Shown here piece after piece: positions 1-8,876 of a DNA stretch of 64,000 nucleotides. A program made the translations under genes and the position numbers. The number at the start of each line of letters is the position of its first letter. The stretch's first letter is position 1. Below the pieces are notes generated by a model. The model was not told where the DNA came from. It did no database searches and saw only the letters and a program-made list of their open reading frames with translations. Source of the DNA: Paenibacillus lautus NBRC 15380 (GTDB taxonomy: Bacteria; Bacillota; Bacilli; Paenibacillales; Paenibacillaceae); the NCBI RefSeq assembly GCF_004000945.1, contig NZ_BIMF01000025.1, positions 1 through 64,000 of the forward strand. The letters run 5' to 3'.

Positions 1-759
1 AATGTGGAGGAAGAGGTACGCAAGCGCGTTGATTTTCTGAAAACCTATGTAAAGAACTCGGGCACTTCCGGACTGCTGATCGCCATTAGCGGGGGGATTG
101 ATTCGGCCGTGGCTGCCGGTCTGTGCAAGCGGGCTACTGACGAGCTTACGGAGGAGATCGGTAAGGAATACAAGACACTCGGGGTGTTCCAGCCATACGG
201 CGAGCAGGCTGATATTTCCGACAGCTACGCGACGGCGAAAGCCTTCGATTTGAAATATACCGTCGAGACCAATATCGAGGAAGCCGTGAACGAGGTTGCA
301 CTGGAGGTTGAGCACGGCCTGAAAAATATCGGCGTCCATAAGCATATGAGCATTCCCGGTAAAGGCAATGTGAAAGCCAGAGTGCGTATGGTGGTACAAT
401 ATGCGCTGGCATTCGAACAGAATTTGATCGTTGTCGGCACGGATCATGCTTCCGAGGCGATTACCGGCTTCTATACCAAGTGGGGCGACGGAGCAGTGGA
501 CATTACGCCGCTGAGTTCCCTGAACAAGCGTCAGGTCCGTATGCTCGCATCCTATTTGGGGGTTCCGCAATCGATTCTGGACAAGGCGCCTTCTGCCGGC
601 CTTTGGGAAGGTCAGACGGACGAGAAAGAGCTCGGAATCAGCTACGAGGATAACAGCGATTATCTGGAAGGCAAGACGATCAACCCTGATGTTCAGCAGA
701 AGCTCGAGAGTTATTACGTCAAAACCGCGCACAAGCGCAATACGATTCCAGGCATCTAA
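1..759 (+). CDS. nadE: NH3-dependent NAD+ synthetase, 5' end missing
   Basis: This enzyme amidates deamido-NAD+ to NAD+ using ATP and ammonia, the last step of NAD synthesis in the cytoplasm. The PP-loop ATP motif SGGIDS is at about residue 29 counted from the GTG at position 4. The conserved stretches GNVKARVRM, GTDHASEAITGF and the C-terminal ELGISYED follow. The frame is open to the first base of the window, and known NadE proteins have about 20 more N-terminal residues, so the true start is probably upstream. The GTG at 4 is just the first possible codon and has no visible ribosome binding site. A strong terminator follows at 783. Identification is confident; the start is unknown. Confidence 0.93.
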   Translation, partial: NVEEEVRKRVDFLKTYVKNSGTSGLLIAISGGIDSAVAAGLCKRATDELTEEIGKEYKTLGVFQPYGEQADISDSYATAKAFDLKYTVETNIEEAVNEVALEVEHGLKNIGVHKHMSIPGKGNVKARVRMVVQYALAFEQNLIVVGTDHASEAITGFYTKWGDGAVDITPLSSLNKRQVRMLASYLGVPQSILDKAPSAGLWEGQTDEKELGISYEDNSDYLEGKTINPDVQQKLESYYVKTAHKRNTIPGI

Positions 760-782
760 CATACGAATACCAGAAGCCAAGA

Positions 783-816
783 GCCTTCCGGAGAATCCCC
801 TCCGGAAGGCTTTTTG
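783..816 (+). terminator. Rho-independent terminator after nadE
   Basis: A perfect 10-bp stem (783-792 with 801-810) around an 8-nt loop is followed by a T-run. It separates nadE from the convergent reductase gene. On the minus strand the T-run is poor, so it mainly acts on nadE. Confidence 0.85.
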
Positions 817-828
817 TTTAGCGAGGGA

Positions 829-1380
829 CTAGGTATACATAATATTGTAGGTCGGTTTGAGAACGCCGTTGGCATATTGCTTCATATTGACCAGTTCGAG
901 TCTTATCCGCGGCTTGACACTGCCGAACAACGGAACGCCGTCACCAACCATTACCGGATTCACCTTCAATACAAGCTGATCGATCAGTTGATGCTGAAGC
1001 AGGCTTCCTGCCAATTCTCCGCCGCCGCACAGCCACAGCTTGCCGTCTGTTTGTTGTTTGAGATTATGGATGTACGGGATGGCGTCCTCCTTGACTAATT
1101 CAACTTCATCATTGGATTCGAATTCTAATGACCGTGAGAATATATAATGTTTGAGTCCTTTGTAACCAGGCTCCCCCGGCTTAGCGCCCATTTTAAATCC
1201 AAATTCATACGTTTTACCGCCCATCAGCACAGCCTCAAACTCCTGAATGTCGGCCAAGAAGTCCGGAACATGTTCCCCGTCGAATAAAAAGAGGGTACGG
1301 TCGATTCTTCCATCCATCATGGCTTGATCGGCGATAAAAGAGTCAAGCGAAACGGCAACGTGATAAATCAATGAACCCAT
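829..1380 (-). CDS. RibD C-terminal/dihydrofolate reductase-like protein
   Basis: This 183-residue single-domain protein belongs to the family related to the C-terminal reductase domain of RibD and to dihydrofolate reductase. Visible signatures are the N-terminal VAVSLDSFIAD, the nucleotide-binding region MGGKTYEFG near residue 53, and the late LCGGGELAGSLL and VMVGDGVPLF motifs typical of RibD_C paralogues. Members are presumed NADPH-dependent reductases but the substrate is generally unknown, and it should not be called folA. The ATG is preceded by an AAGGGGGA ribosome binding site. The gene stands alone, convergent with nadE and divergent from acpS. Confidence 0.85.
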   Translation of the reverse strand: MGSLIYHVAVSLDSFIADQAMMDGRIDRTLFLFDGEHVPDFLADIQEFEAVLMGGKTYEFGFKMGAKPGEPGYKGLKHYIFSRSLEFESNDEVELVKEDAIPYIHNLKQQTDGKLWLCGGGELAGSLLQHQLIDQLVLKVNPVMVGDGVPLFGSVKPRIRLELVNMKQYANGVLKPTYNIMYT

Positions 1381-1570
1381 AACATGATTCCCCCTTAAGC
1401 TATGCTATTTTGTACAGTCTATATGGATAAAATTTGAAATACAACAAATTTATTTAATTCAAGGTGTTGTAACACCGTTGGTCTCGCGTTGACGTACATC
1501 GACTGATACAATAAGTAGGAGTATATTTTTTGGACAGGAAGACTGGACCCATGAAGGAGAGCGGACGATT

Positions 1571-1966
1571 GTGATCTACGGAATCGGACATGACGTGCTG
1601 GACATGAAGCGAATGGAGATGTTGATGACAGGCCCGCATGGCGAGAGGTTCATGAAGCGCGTGCTTACGCAGGACGAGCAGGTCATTGCGGCCGGCAAGG
1701 GGGCGAAACGGACGGAGTTTGTTGCCGGGCGCTTTGCTGCCAAAGAGGCGATATCCAAAGCCTTCGGCTCCGGAATCGGGGGTGTAATCGGGTTCCGTGA
1801 TATCGAAGTGCTGCCAGGTGCTCTTGGCAGGCCTGAGACCCGTCTATCACGGGAAGCCTGGGACCGTCTCGGAATGGAAGAGTCCGCACATTATGCGATT
1901 CATCTGACGATTTCGCATCAGGCCACGCTGGCTTCCGCTTTCGCTGTGGTTGAGAAGATAAAGTAA
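1571..1966 (+). CDS. acpS: holo-[acyl-carrier-protein] synthase
   Basis: AcpS transfers 4'-phosphopantetheine from CoA to a serine of acyl carrier protein, activating it for fatty acid synthesis. The metal-binding residues are visible as Asp8 in GIGHDVLD and Glu59 in FAAKEAISKAFG. The length, 131 residues, is typical. The start is GTG at 1571, with AAGGAGA about 10 nt upstream. The mutY start follows 24 nt after the stop, so the two are probably co-transcribed. Confidence 0.95.
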   Translation: MIYGIGHDVLDMKRMEMLMTGPHGERFMKRVLTQDEQVIAAGKGAKRTEFVAGRFAAKEAISKAFGSGIGGVIGFRDIEVLPGALGRPETRLSREAWDRLGMEESAHYAIHLTISHQATLASAFAVVEKIK

Positions 1967-1990
1967 GGATGACGAAGGAGATTTTTATAG

Positions 1991-3139
1991 ATGCATAATA
2001 CGGAACACAAACCATACTTCAGCCACGAGCTGCTGAATTGGTATGAGATCAACAAAAGGGATTTGCCATGGCGCAGGCATCGCGATCCTTACTATATATG
2101 GGTATCTGAAATTATGCTGCAGCAGACCAGGGTGGACACGGTAATCCCGTATTTCCACCGGTTTATCGAGCGGTTTCCAACGATTCAGTCGCTTGCGGAT
2201 GCGCCGGAGGACGATGTATTGAAATGCTGGGAGGGCCTCGGCTATTATTCCCGGGCACGCAATCTTCAGGCAGCCGCAAGGCAAGTGACAGAGCAGTATG
2301 GGGGCGTTATGCCGTGCGGCAAAGATGAAGTGTCGGGACTTAAGGGCATTGGTCCTTATACCTCGGGCGCCATTCGCAGCATCGCATTCAACATTCCTGC
2401 CGCAGCAGTGGACGGTAACGTGATGCGCGTGCTGTCCCGCTATTTTTTAATTGAAGAAGATATTATGAAGGTGAAAACTCGCACCAAGATGGAGGAGCTG
2501 GTGCTGACGCTGGTTCCGGACGGTCGAGCCTCGGATTTCACCCAGGCGTTGATGGAACTGGGGGCGTTAATATGTACGCCAAAGTCGCCCAAATGTCTGG
2601 TATGCCCGGTGATGGAGCATTGTACAGCGCGTCTTGAGGGCAAAGAGGAGTCTCTTCCTATTAAGACGAAGGCCAAGCCGCCGCGTCCCGAATACCGCCT
2701 TACGGCGATCGTAGAGGGCACCGGCGTGCACGAAGGGAAGATTCTGATCCGCAAGCGTCCCTCGACCGGTTTATTGGCAGGGATGTGGGAGCTGCCGCAT
2801 GTGATCGTATCGACCGAGGGGAGCGGCGTTCCGGCCGTGATGTCCGAGGAAACGGCAATGAGCCGCTTGAGGGATGCCTTGCTGGAGGAAGGAGTTCCGG
2901 TCCTGCCGATCGGCCATGTGATGGACGCCGAGCATATCTTTAGCCATATTCAATGGAATATGGGCGTGTACCGCTGTAAGTGGCAGGATGTGCCGCCGGC
3001 AGCCCTGCAAGCAGCAGAGAGTGCAGCGGCGTATGAGACAGGCGAAGAGAACTTTCGCTGGATTCACGTTCACGACATGGAACGCTACGCATTTCCGAAT
3101 GTGTTCATTCGGATTTTGAACTCGTATTTCTCATCTTAA
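1991..3139 (+). CDS. mutY: A/G-specific adenine DNA glycosylase
   Basis: MutY removes adenine mispaired with guanine or 8-oxoguanine. The features in order are the N-terminal LPWRRHRDPY, the catalytic Glu40 in SEIMLQQTRV, the helix-hairpin-helix LKGIGPYTSGAI near residue 115, the catalytic Asp in AAVDGNVMRV, and the 4Fe-4S ligands in CTPKSPKCLVCPVMEHC near residue 195. A NUDIX-like C-terminal domain that reads 8-oxoguanine follows. The 382-residue length is normal. A GAAGGAG ribosome binding site precedes the ATG. Confidence 0.95.
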   Translation: MHNTEHKPYFSHELLNWYEINKRDLPWRRHRDPYYIWVSEIMLQQTRVDTVIPYFHRFIERFPTIQSLADAPEDDVLKCWEGLGYYSRARNLQAAARQVTEQYGGVMPCGKDEVSGLKGIGPYTSGAIRSIAFNIPAAAVDGNVMRVLSRYFLIEEDIMKVKTRTKMEELVLTLVPDGRASDFTQALMELGALICTPKSPKCLVCPVMEHCTARLEGKEESLPIKTKAKPPRPEYRLTAIVEGTGVHEGKILIRKRPSTGLLAGMWELPHVIVSTEGSGVPAVMSEETAMSRLRDALLEEGVPVLPIGHVMDAEHIFSHIQWNMGVYRCKWQDVPPAALQAAESAAAYETGEENFRWIHVHDMERYAFPNVFIRILNSYFSS

Positions 3140-3195
3140 AGCCGTAATTCCCCTTGCAATGGGGGATATAATGAGGGAACGGCTCGTAAGGAGTA

Positions 3196-4440
3196 GTGGA
3201 GCTTTTGCATAGCTGGAAGAATGCGCTTCTTTACATTTTTGGCATCGGGGTGTCCAATCTGGGGAACTGGATCTATCTGGTTGCCATCAATTTGCTTGTC
3301 CTGCATATGACAGGTTCTCCTGCGGCAGTGGCTGGATTGTTTATCATCCGTCCGCTCGCAACCCTGTTTACCAACTCCTGGGCGGGCAGTATTATTGACC
3401 GGGCGAATAAGCGGAGGCTTATGATCACTACCGATGTGATCCGGGGGGCTTTGATTGCCCTTATCCCCTTCATGTCCTCGGTTTGGGCCATCTACTGTAT
3501 CATGTTTCTGATTAACGTGGCGGGGGCTTTTTTCGGGCCTACGTCCATGACGTATATAACGAAGCTCATCCCGGCAGAGGAACGAAAGCGGTTCAACGCA
3601 TGGTCCAGCTTTACGACATCCGGCGCTGTGCTGCTTGGACCCGCCATATCCGGTCTATTGATCGCTTATACGGACATTCGGATCAGCATCTTCATCAATG
3701 CTGTATCTTTCTTCATCTGCGCGCTTGTCATATACTTCCTTCCCGATGTGGATGGAGGGGAGAGGGCAGCCAATGGAAGGGATGCCATCACAATGAAGAC
3801 GCTGCTTCGGGACTGGGCAGCGGTTATAGATTTCGGGAAAGCGGCGAAGTATTTTATGCTCGTATACCTGTTGTTTCAATCCGCCATGCTGCTCGGCTTC
3901 GCGCTCGATTCTCAAGAGGCCACCTTCATTAAACAGGTGCTGCTCCTCGGCGACGAGGATTACGGATTGCTCGTCAGCGTAGCCGGAGCGGGGTATCTGG
4001 CCGGCTCAGCGGCTGCGTCTCTAACTGTCAAATGGCTGTCATTGCGCATGTTTATCGGGGCGGGTGTGCTTCTGTCGAGTGCCGGGTATATGATCTTCTA
4101 TGCCGCATCGGGCCTCCTGACGGCCGTTATCGGCTTTATCGTGTTTGGTTTCTTCTCTTCGTATGCGAATGCGGGATATACCACTTTTTTTCAAAATCAG
4201 GTGCCTATTGATCTGATGGGGCGCTTTACGAGCGTGACCCGCTTGCTGGAAGGGATGCTGCAGATTCTCTTAACGCTTCTGCTCGGTTTTGCCGCCGATG
4301 CCTGGCCGCTGCAGGCCGTATGCCTGATCGGTGCAGGTGCAGCCGTCCTGATCTCGGTCATCCTGCTGGTGGTCATTTATGCGCCATCCAAGGTCCGCCA
4401 TTATGAGTCTGGCCCTGCTGCAGCGGTAAATAACACGTAA
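3196..4440 (+). CDS. MFS transporter, drug/siderophore exporter type
   Basis: This integral membrane protein of about 414 residues has 11-12 hydrophobic segments and belongs to the major facilitator superfamily. The loop between helices 2 and 3 carries GSIIDRANKRRLMITTD, and TKLIPAEERKRFNAWSS follows helix 4. This arrangement is typical of the enterobactin-exporter/macrolide-efflux-like branch (MFS_3). The substrate cannot be read from sequence. The start is uncertain: GTG at 3196 sits only 2 nt from the AAGGAG site, so the in-frame TTG at 3205 may be used instead. The gene ends at a microsatellite and a bidirectional terminator shared with sodA. Confidence 0.85.
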   Translation: MELLHSWKNALLYIFGIGVSNLGNWIYLVAINLLVLHMTGSPAAVAGLFIIRPLATLFTNSWAGSIIDRANKRRLMITTDVIRGALIALIPFMSSVWAIYCIMFLINVAGAFFGPTSMTYITKLIPAEERKRFNAWSSFTTSGAVLLGPAISGLLIAYTDIRISIFINAVSFFICALVIYFLPDVDGGERAANGRDAITMKTLLRDWAAVIDFGKAAKYFMLVYLLFQSAMLLGFALDSQEATFIKQVLLLGDEDYGLLVSVAGAGYLAGSAAASLTVKWLSLRMFIGAGVLLSSAGYMIFYAASGLLTAVIGFIVFGFFSSYANAGYTTFFQNQVPIDLMGRFTSVTRLLEGMLQILLTLLLGFAADAWPLQAVCLIGAGAAVLISVILLVVIYAPSKVRHYESGPAAAVNNT

Positions 4441-4447
4441 CAGCATG

Positions 4448-4493
4448 ATATAGATAGATATAGATATAGATATAGATATAGATATAGATATAG
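4448..4493. repeat. TATAGA hexanucleotide microsatellite
   Basis: About seven tandem copies of a TATAGA/TAGATA unit, one imperfect, lie between the MFS stop codon and the terminator stem. It does not encode protein. Copy number could vary by slippage. Confidence 0.9.
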
Positions 4494-4545
4494 AAAAAGG
4501 CTGCTTTAGCGGTAGACAGGGTCTACAGCTGAAAGCAGCCTTTTT
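4494..4545. terminator. Bidirectional terminator between MFS gene and sodA
   Basis: A long hairpin (outer arms 4499-4510 and 4528-4540, inner arms GTAGAC/GTCTAC) is flanked by AAAAA on the left and TTTTT on the right. It can terminate both convergent genes. Confidence 0.88.
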
Positions 4546-4575
4546 GGTATGATATCGGTTTTTAGTTAAGCGATA

Positions 4576-5184
4576 TTATTTCGCGTTATCGTAACGTTTG
4601 CCGACTTCTTCCCAGTTAACTACATTCCAGAATGCGGAGATGTAATCAGGGCGTTTGTTTTGATATTTCAGATAGTAAGCATGCTCCCAAACGTCCAGGC
4701 CGAGAAGAGGAGTTTGACCTTCCATGATCGGGCTGTCTTGGTTTGGTGTGCTGGTTACTGCCAGTTTGCCGTCTTTAACAACGAGCCAAGCCCAGCCGCT
4801 GCCGAAACGGGTTGTAGCCGCTTTTGCGAAATCTTCCTTGAATTTATCGAAGCCGCCGAGCTCGCTGTTGATGGCATCAGCCAATGCGCCAGTCGGTTGT
4901 CCGCCGCCGTTTGGTCCGATTACTTCCCAGAACAGGGAGTGGTTAGCATGTCCGCCGCCGTTGTTGCGAACCGCTGTGCGGATGCTTTCCGGTACAGCGT
5001 CAAGGTTAGCGATCAGCTCTTCAAGGGATTTGCCTTGAAGCTCAGGAGCGTTCTCAAGAGCAGCGTTCAAGTTGGTTACGTAGGTATTATGGTGGCGATC
5101 ATGGTGGATCTCCATCGTTTGTGCGTCGATGTGAGGCTCGAGCGCGTCGTTTGCGTAAGGAAGTGCTGGTAATTGAAATGCCAT
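4576..5184 (-). CDS. sodA: superoxide dismutase, Mn type
   Basis: This 202-residue enzyme dismutates superoxide in the cytoplasm. The four metal ligands are His27, His82, Asp164 and His168, the last two in the signature DVWEHAYY. The TPNQDSP segment with Gln149 and the Gly-rich GGGHAN context fit a manganese enzyme. The ATG is preceded by a perfect AGGAGG. The gene is monocistronic with a strong terminator. A second, unusual SOD fusion lies at 18498-19673. Confidence 0.95.
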   Translation of the reverse strand: MAFQLPALPYANDALEPHIDAQTMEIHHDRHHNTYVTNLNAALENAPELQGKSLEELIANLDAVPESIRTAVRNNGGGHANHSLFWEVIGPNGGGQPTGALADAINSELGGFDKFKEDFAKAATTRFGSGWAWLVVKDGKLAVTSTPNQDSPIMEGQTPLLGLDVWEHAYYLKYQNKRPDYISAFWNVVNWEEVGKRYDNAK

Positions 5185-5511
5185 AGTAAAAACCTCCTGT
5201 AAATTTAGTTTTTGGTTATGATGAAAGGGTCTTCCTTCATCAGGAAGTCTTTATCATCCCGGAGCAATGGAATATGTAATCCGGCTACACTACATATATT
5301 AAACCGTTTTGGGTGATTAAATCAACTTTTATGTTTGAAAAGTCCGAGAGGGCTGATTTATTGCATGATGGAAAGTTGTTTCGTCGTAATGAACATTAAT
5401 GGAAAACTTTTCTGTGAAACTTGTCGTTATATATATAGTCTTGAATAAATCTATGATTGAAACGTCGATATAGAAGAGTTATATCGAGGTAGAAAGGAGT
5501 CGGTACATAAT
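5185..5511. other. Divergent intergenic region sodA / secreted protein gene
   Basis: This 327-bp AT-rich region must hold promoters for both divergent units. Apart from the weak sodA candidate and the AGGAGG/AAAGGAG ribosome binding sites at its ends, no clear operator or structured RNA was seen. Confidence 0.5.
5296..5325 (-). promoter_or_regulatory. Possible sodA promoter
   Basis: On the minus strand a TTGATT box (5320-5325) and a TAATAT box (5296-5301) are separated by 18 nt, upstream of sodA. Both boxes are imperfect, so this is only a candidate. Confidence 0.3.
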
Positions 5512-8079
5512 ATGAATAGTACAAAGCTCAGAGTGACTGCCATTCTGATGGCTGCCATTCTGGCTGCGGCACCTCAAGTGGAAGCTGCGGCATCTAAGAC
5601 GCAGCCATCGCAAATTGCGAAGTCGACTGCTCAGAAGGGTGCAGCGCTCGCCTGGAGCGTGAAACTTGGCAACAACGTCACGGCAAAGCTTGACCATGCG
5701 GACGTATGGCAGCAAACCGGCACGAATGTGGCGGTATTTACACTGACTTATAAAAACGGGGGTAAAAGCGCAGCGCGCCTCGTATCTTATTTTCCCAAGG
5801 TAGTGCTTCCCGGCGCTTCCGTGACGGCAGCCAATCCCATTTCCAAGGATCTGGCCAAGAAGAAGGTAGAGCCCGGGCAAAGCTTGAGTGTAACCTACTA
5901 TGCGAAGACCGATAGCAGCTCCTTGTCCGGCATGAAGCTGGTGATGGACGTATGGAATCCGCAAGTCAAAGGCTACCTGCAGCGTGTCGGAACGTACAGA
6001 ATGCCGGCCAACTATTCAGCAGCCGTACCATCTGGTTCGAGCTCCAAGCTGCAACTGGGCGGCAGTCCGGTCACAGTGCAGGCGGAATCAATGGAGATCA
6101 TCAAGTACGACGGTAAAGTCATCGCCAAAGTCGGGATGTATATGACGAACCATGGTGGAAAGGTATGGAATGACCGGGGCTTCGAACCGTATTTGGTGAC
6201 AGCAACCGGCAGTTCTTTCCTTCTTCGTCATGAGGCAGGGGCCGAGGGTGTGCCTGTTCAGCCGAAAGAAAAGAAACTGGTTTATTACATAACAGAAGTT
6301 CCCTCCTATCTTAAAACGACCGGTTTACGTTTCTTGTGGACCGAAAACGATGAAACGCTGAAGCTGTCGTTGCCGGTCGCATCCTTCAAGCTGCCTGCGG
6401 CAACAGCTCCAAAGTGGGATGTTGCGGCGGGCGCGGCCAAGAAGTTGACCATCAAGGGGATTCCGGTCGATGCCAGAATTCGCCAGGCTTCGCTGCGTGC
6501 CTCAGGGGGGCAGGGCATATGGAATATCGAAATGGCCTTCAAGAACAAAGGAAAAAAATCGGTGGAGGTTCCGGCCTACGAGTATGCAATTAAAGCATCC
6601 GAAGGTTCCTTCCATCCTTACACTCCGGATAACAAAGCGGGTTTGACGCTGCGTCCCGGGGAAGAGAAAACGATGGTGATGGAAATCACGCTTCCGCTTG
6701 ATCTCAAGCAGGACCGGTTGAAGTTGCAAATGATCGGGGCATCTGGCCCAGTCAGCTCATCCAATCCGCCGGCGAGCTCGGGTGAACCGGGCAGTGAGAC
6801 GACCGCCGAGGTCCAGGAGTCATTGACCTTGCCGATTGCATACTTTGCCATCCCTTACCAAACGGAACGCAAATCATCTATCGGCGTGGAGTACGACGCG
6901 CAGACGGCCAAAGGATTTGCATACACGCTGGAATCCATGCAGCGTCTGCCATGGCAGGATCAGGATCTGATCGTTGCGAAGCTGCGTCTGCGGAATACTC
7001 AGGAATCTAAATCGCTGCCGCTGCCTGAGCTTAAAGTGAACGTCACAGCGGACGAAAAAACGAGTCTGGCCGGTTCGGAGGTTATTGCGGAGGAGCAGGG
7101 TTCCTTGATTGCCCCGGGGTCATCCACTGAGGTATATGTCATGGCGCGGATTCCTTATACCAAGGATATCCGTTCGCTCCGCTTCGAGCTGTTTACGCAG
7201 CAGGACACGGCCAAAACGTCGTTCCTTACCATGACCACGTCAGGCATGACACAGTCGATCAGCGTTCTGGAGAAAGGGAAGCCGTATACGGTTACCGCGA
7301 TTGGTAAGCGCGCAGAGGCGCAGGAACGGCGGACGGTCATCTATGAAGGCGTGGACTCCGACATTGTCTATTCCGAGTTCTTGCTGACCAGCAATGAACA
7401 GCGCCGCGTTCAAGCAGCGGTGCTGAAGGGGTATTTCCAAAGCACGGATGGAAAGATCTATGAAGCGGAAACCATTCAGCCGGAAGCCTCGCTTCAGCCG
7501 GGGTCCAAGCAGTCGATCGTCTTTTGGGCCAGAGTGCCGAAGGGGGCTGCAAGCGAATTGGGGCTTGCTCTGGGTACGGCGATGACCGGAGGCAAGCTTG
7601 CGGAAACGGGGAAAGACGCTACCGGTGTCATGGGCGTGAAAAAATTGATGCTGAATCCGATCAGACCTGCCGTAAGCTCCGGCCTGACAAACCTCGATTG
7701 GTATCCTTACCACGTTTCGGTTACGAAAGCGGTAGGACATCTGCAGGAGGGCAGTTCTTCCATTCCGCTGAATATCACGTTTGATGTAAAACGCAGCGAG
7801 AGCATCATTGCGGCGGACTCCGGCCACAAGCTGATTTTAATCATCAAGGACAGCCTCGGGCAGACACAGGAGCGTACGCTCACGCCAGGAACCGATATTC
7901 AGGTGCCGGGCACCCGGTCGGTATCGATCGAGCTGTCGGATGAGCAATACAAAAAACTTCGCGGCGGTTGGTTTAACTTAACCCTGGTGGATGAATTCCA
8001 GAATGAACGGATCACGCTGGGCAGTCAAAGCTACAATCTGATATTCACGCCTACTGCAGTTCCTGACGAGGAGAGTTAA
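5512..8079 (+). CDS. large secreted protein with beta-rich repeats, function unknown
   Basis: This 855-residue exported protein has a short signal peptide (residues 1-25, hydrophobic core AILMAAILAAAP, likely cleavage near VEAAA). The rest is extracellular, Ser/Thr/Lys/Gly-rich and apparently all beta. Several segments repeat one pattern: a loop such as VEPGQSLSVTYYAK, LRPGEEKTMVMEI, IAPGSSTEVYVMARIP or LQPGSKQSIVFWARVP follows an Ig-like strand pair, suggesting four or five tandem immunoglobulin-like modules. No catalytic motif was seen. It starts 27 nt upstream of an ABC exporter ATPase gene, so it may be a substrate or an extracytoplasmic partner of that exporter. AAAGGAG precedes the ATG. 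Confidence 0.8.
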   Translation: MNSTKLRVTAILMAAILAAAPQVEAAASKTQPSQIAKSTAQKGAALAWSVKLGNNVTAKLDHADVWQQTGTNVAVFTLTYKNGGKSAARLVSYFPKVVLPGASVTAANPISKDLAKKKVEPGQSLSVTYYAKTDSSSLSGMKLVMDVWNPQVKGYLQRVGTYRMPANYSAAVPSGSSSKLQLGGSPVTVQAESMEIIKYDGKVIAKVGMYMTNHGGKVWNDRGFEPYLVTATGSSFLLRHEAGAEGVPVQPKEKKLVYYITEVPSYLKTTGLRFLWTENDETLKLSLPVASFKLPAATAPKWDVAAGAAKKLTIKGIPVDARIRQASLRASGGQGIWNIEMAFKNKGKKSVEVPAYEYAIKASEGSFHPYTPDNKAGLTLRPGEEKTMVMEITLPLDLKQDRLKLQMIGASGPVSSSNPPASSGEPGSETTAEVQESLTLPIAYFAIPYQTERKSSIGVEYDAQTAKGFAYTLESMQRLPWQDQDLIVAKLRLRNTQESKSLPLPELKVNVTADEKTSLAGSEVIAEEQGSLIAPGSSTEVYVMARIPYTKDIRSLRFELFTQQDTAKTSFLTMTTSGMTQSISVLEKGKPYTVTAIGKRAEAQERRTVIYEGVDSDIVYSEFLLTSNEQRRVQAAVLKGYFQSTDGKIYEAETIQPEASLQPGSKQSIVFWARVPKGAASELGLALGTAMTGGKLAETGKDATGVMGVKKLMLNPIRPAVSSGLTNLDWYPYHVSVTKAVGHLQEGSSSIPLNITFDVKRSESIIAADSGHKLILIIKDSLGQTQERTLTPGTDIQVPGTRSVSIELSDEQYKKLRGGWFNLTLVDEFQNERITLGSQSYNLIFTPTAVPDEES

Positions 8080-8106
8080 ATTAAGAACCGGAAAGGAATA
8101 GCGAAC

Positions 8107-8874
8107 ATGTTGCGTTTGGAAAATGTATCGCACAGCTTTAAGAACGGTAACGAAGTATTAAAAGTGCTCCATCATATCCAGTTCGAAGTCCAGAAGGGTG
8201 AGATGATTGCCCTGCTGGGCAGTTCCGGGTCGGGCAAGTCCACGCTGCTCAACTTGATGGCAGGACTAATGAAGCCGACGGAAGGCCATATTTATATTGC
8301 CGATCAGGATATTGTCAAATACGGGGAAAACAAGCTTGCAGTCTTCCGGCGCAAGCATATCGGATTTATTTTTCAGGCCTATGAGCTGATCCCGACGCTT
8401 ACGGTTCGGGAAAACGTGGAGCTTCCACTGGTCTTTCAATCCGTTTCTCCGTCCAAGCGCCGCAAGAAAGCGATGGAGCTGCTGGAGATGACGGGGATCG
8501 GCGATAAGGCTTCATTGTACCCGTCCCAGTTGTCAGGCGGACAGCAGCAGCGCGTCAGTATTGCTCGCTCATTGATTACCGAGCCTTCCGTTATTTTTGC
8601 GGACGAGCCGACGGGGAACCTGGACACCAAGACGGAAGAGGAAATTATCCGAATCATGATGGCGCTGAACGAGTCCATGAAAACGACATTTGTCATCGTT
8701 ACCCATGAGATGGAAGTCGCTGCTCAAATGAAAAAAACGATTATGCTCCGTGACGGTTATCTGGTTCAGCCGGAGGACTATACAACGCCAGCAGCAGGTC
8801 AACGGGGGCCAAACGCCCCTTCGCCCCTGTCTGGAGTCCCGGTTCATGCGGAGGAGGCAGGTGAGGTCAGCTGA
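8107..8874 (+). CDS. MacB/LolD-type ABC transporter ATP-binding protein
   Basis: This 255-residue cytoplasmic ATPase energises the adjacent FtsX-like permease. The Walker A motif is GSSGSGKST (near residue 38), the Q-loop lies in FIFQAYELIPTL, the signature is LSGGQQQR, the Walker B is VIFADEPTGNLD, and the switch His is in VIVTHEM. The order and motifs match the LolD/MacB/YtrE family, whose members work with mechanotransmission-type permeases rather than simple channels. The C-terminal 30 residues are a poorly conserved Pro/Ala-rich tail. The gene overlaps or abuts the start of the permease gene. Confidence 0.92.
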   Translation: MLRLENVSHSFKNGNEVLKVLHHIQFEVQKGEMIALLGSSGSGKSTLLNLMAGLMKPTEGHIYIADQDIVKYGENKLAVFRRKHIGFIFQAYELIPTLTVRENVELPLVFQSVSPSKRRKKAMELLEMTGIGDKASLYPSQLSGGQQQRVSIARSLITEPSVIFADEPTGNLDTKTEEEIIRIMMALNESMKTTFVIVTHEMEVAAQMKKTIMLRDGYLVQPEDYTTPAAGQRGPNAPSPLSGVPVHAEEAGEVS

Positions 8875-8876
8875 TA

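Noticed and set aside
5414..5463. TGAAAC words before the large secreted protein, resembling an ECF -35
   Set aside because: No CGTC/CGTA -10 lies 16-17 nt downstream of either word.
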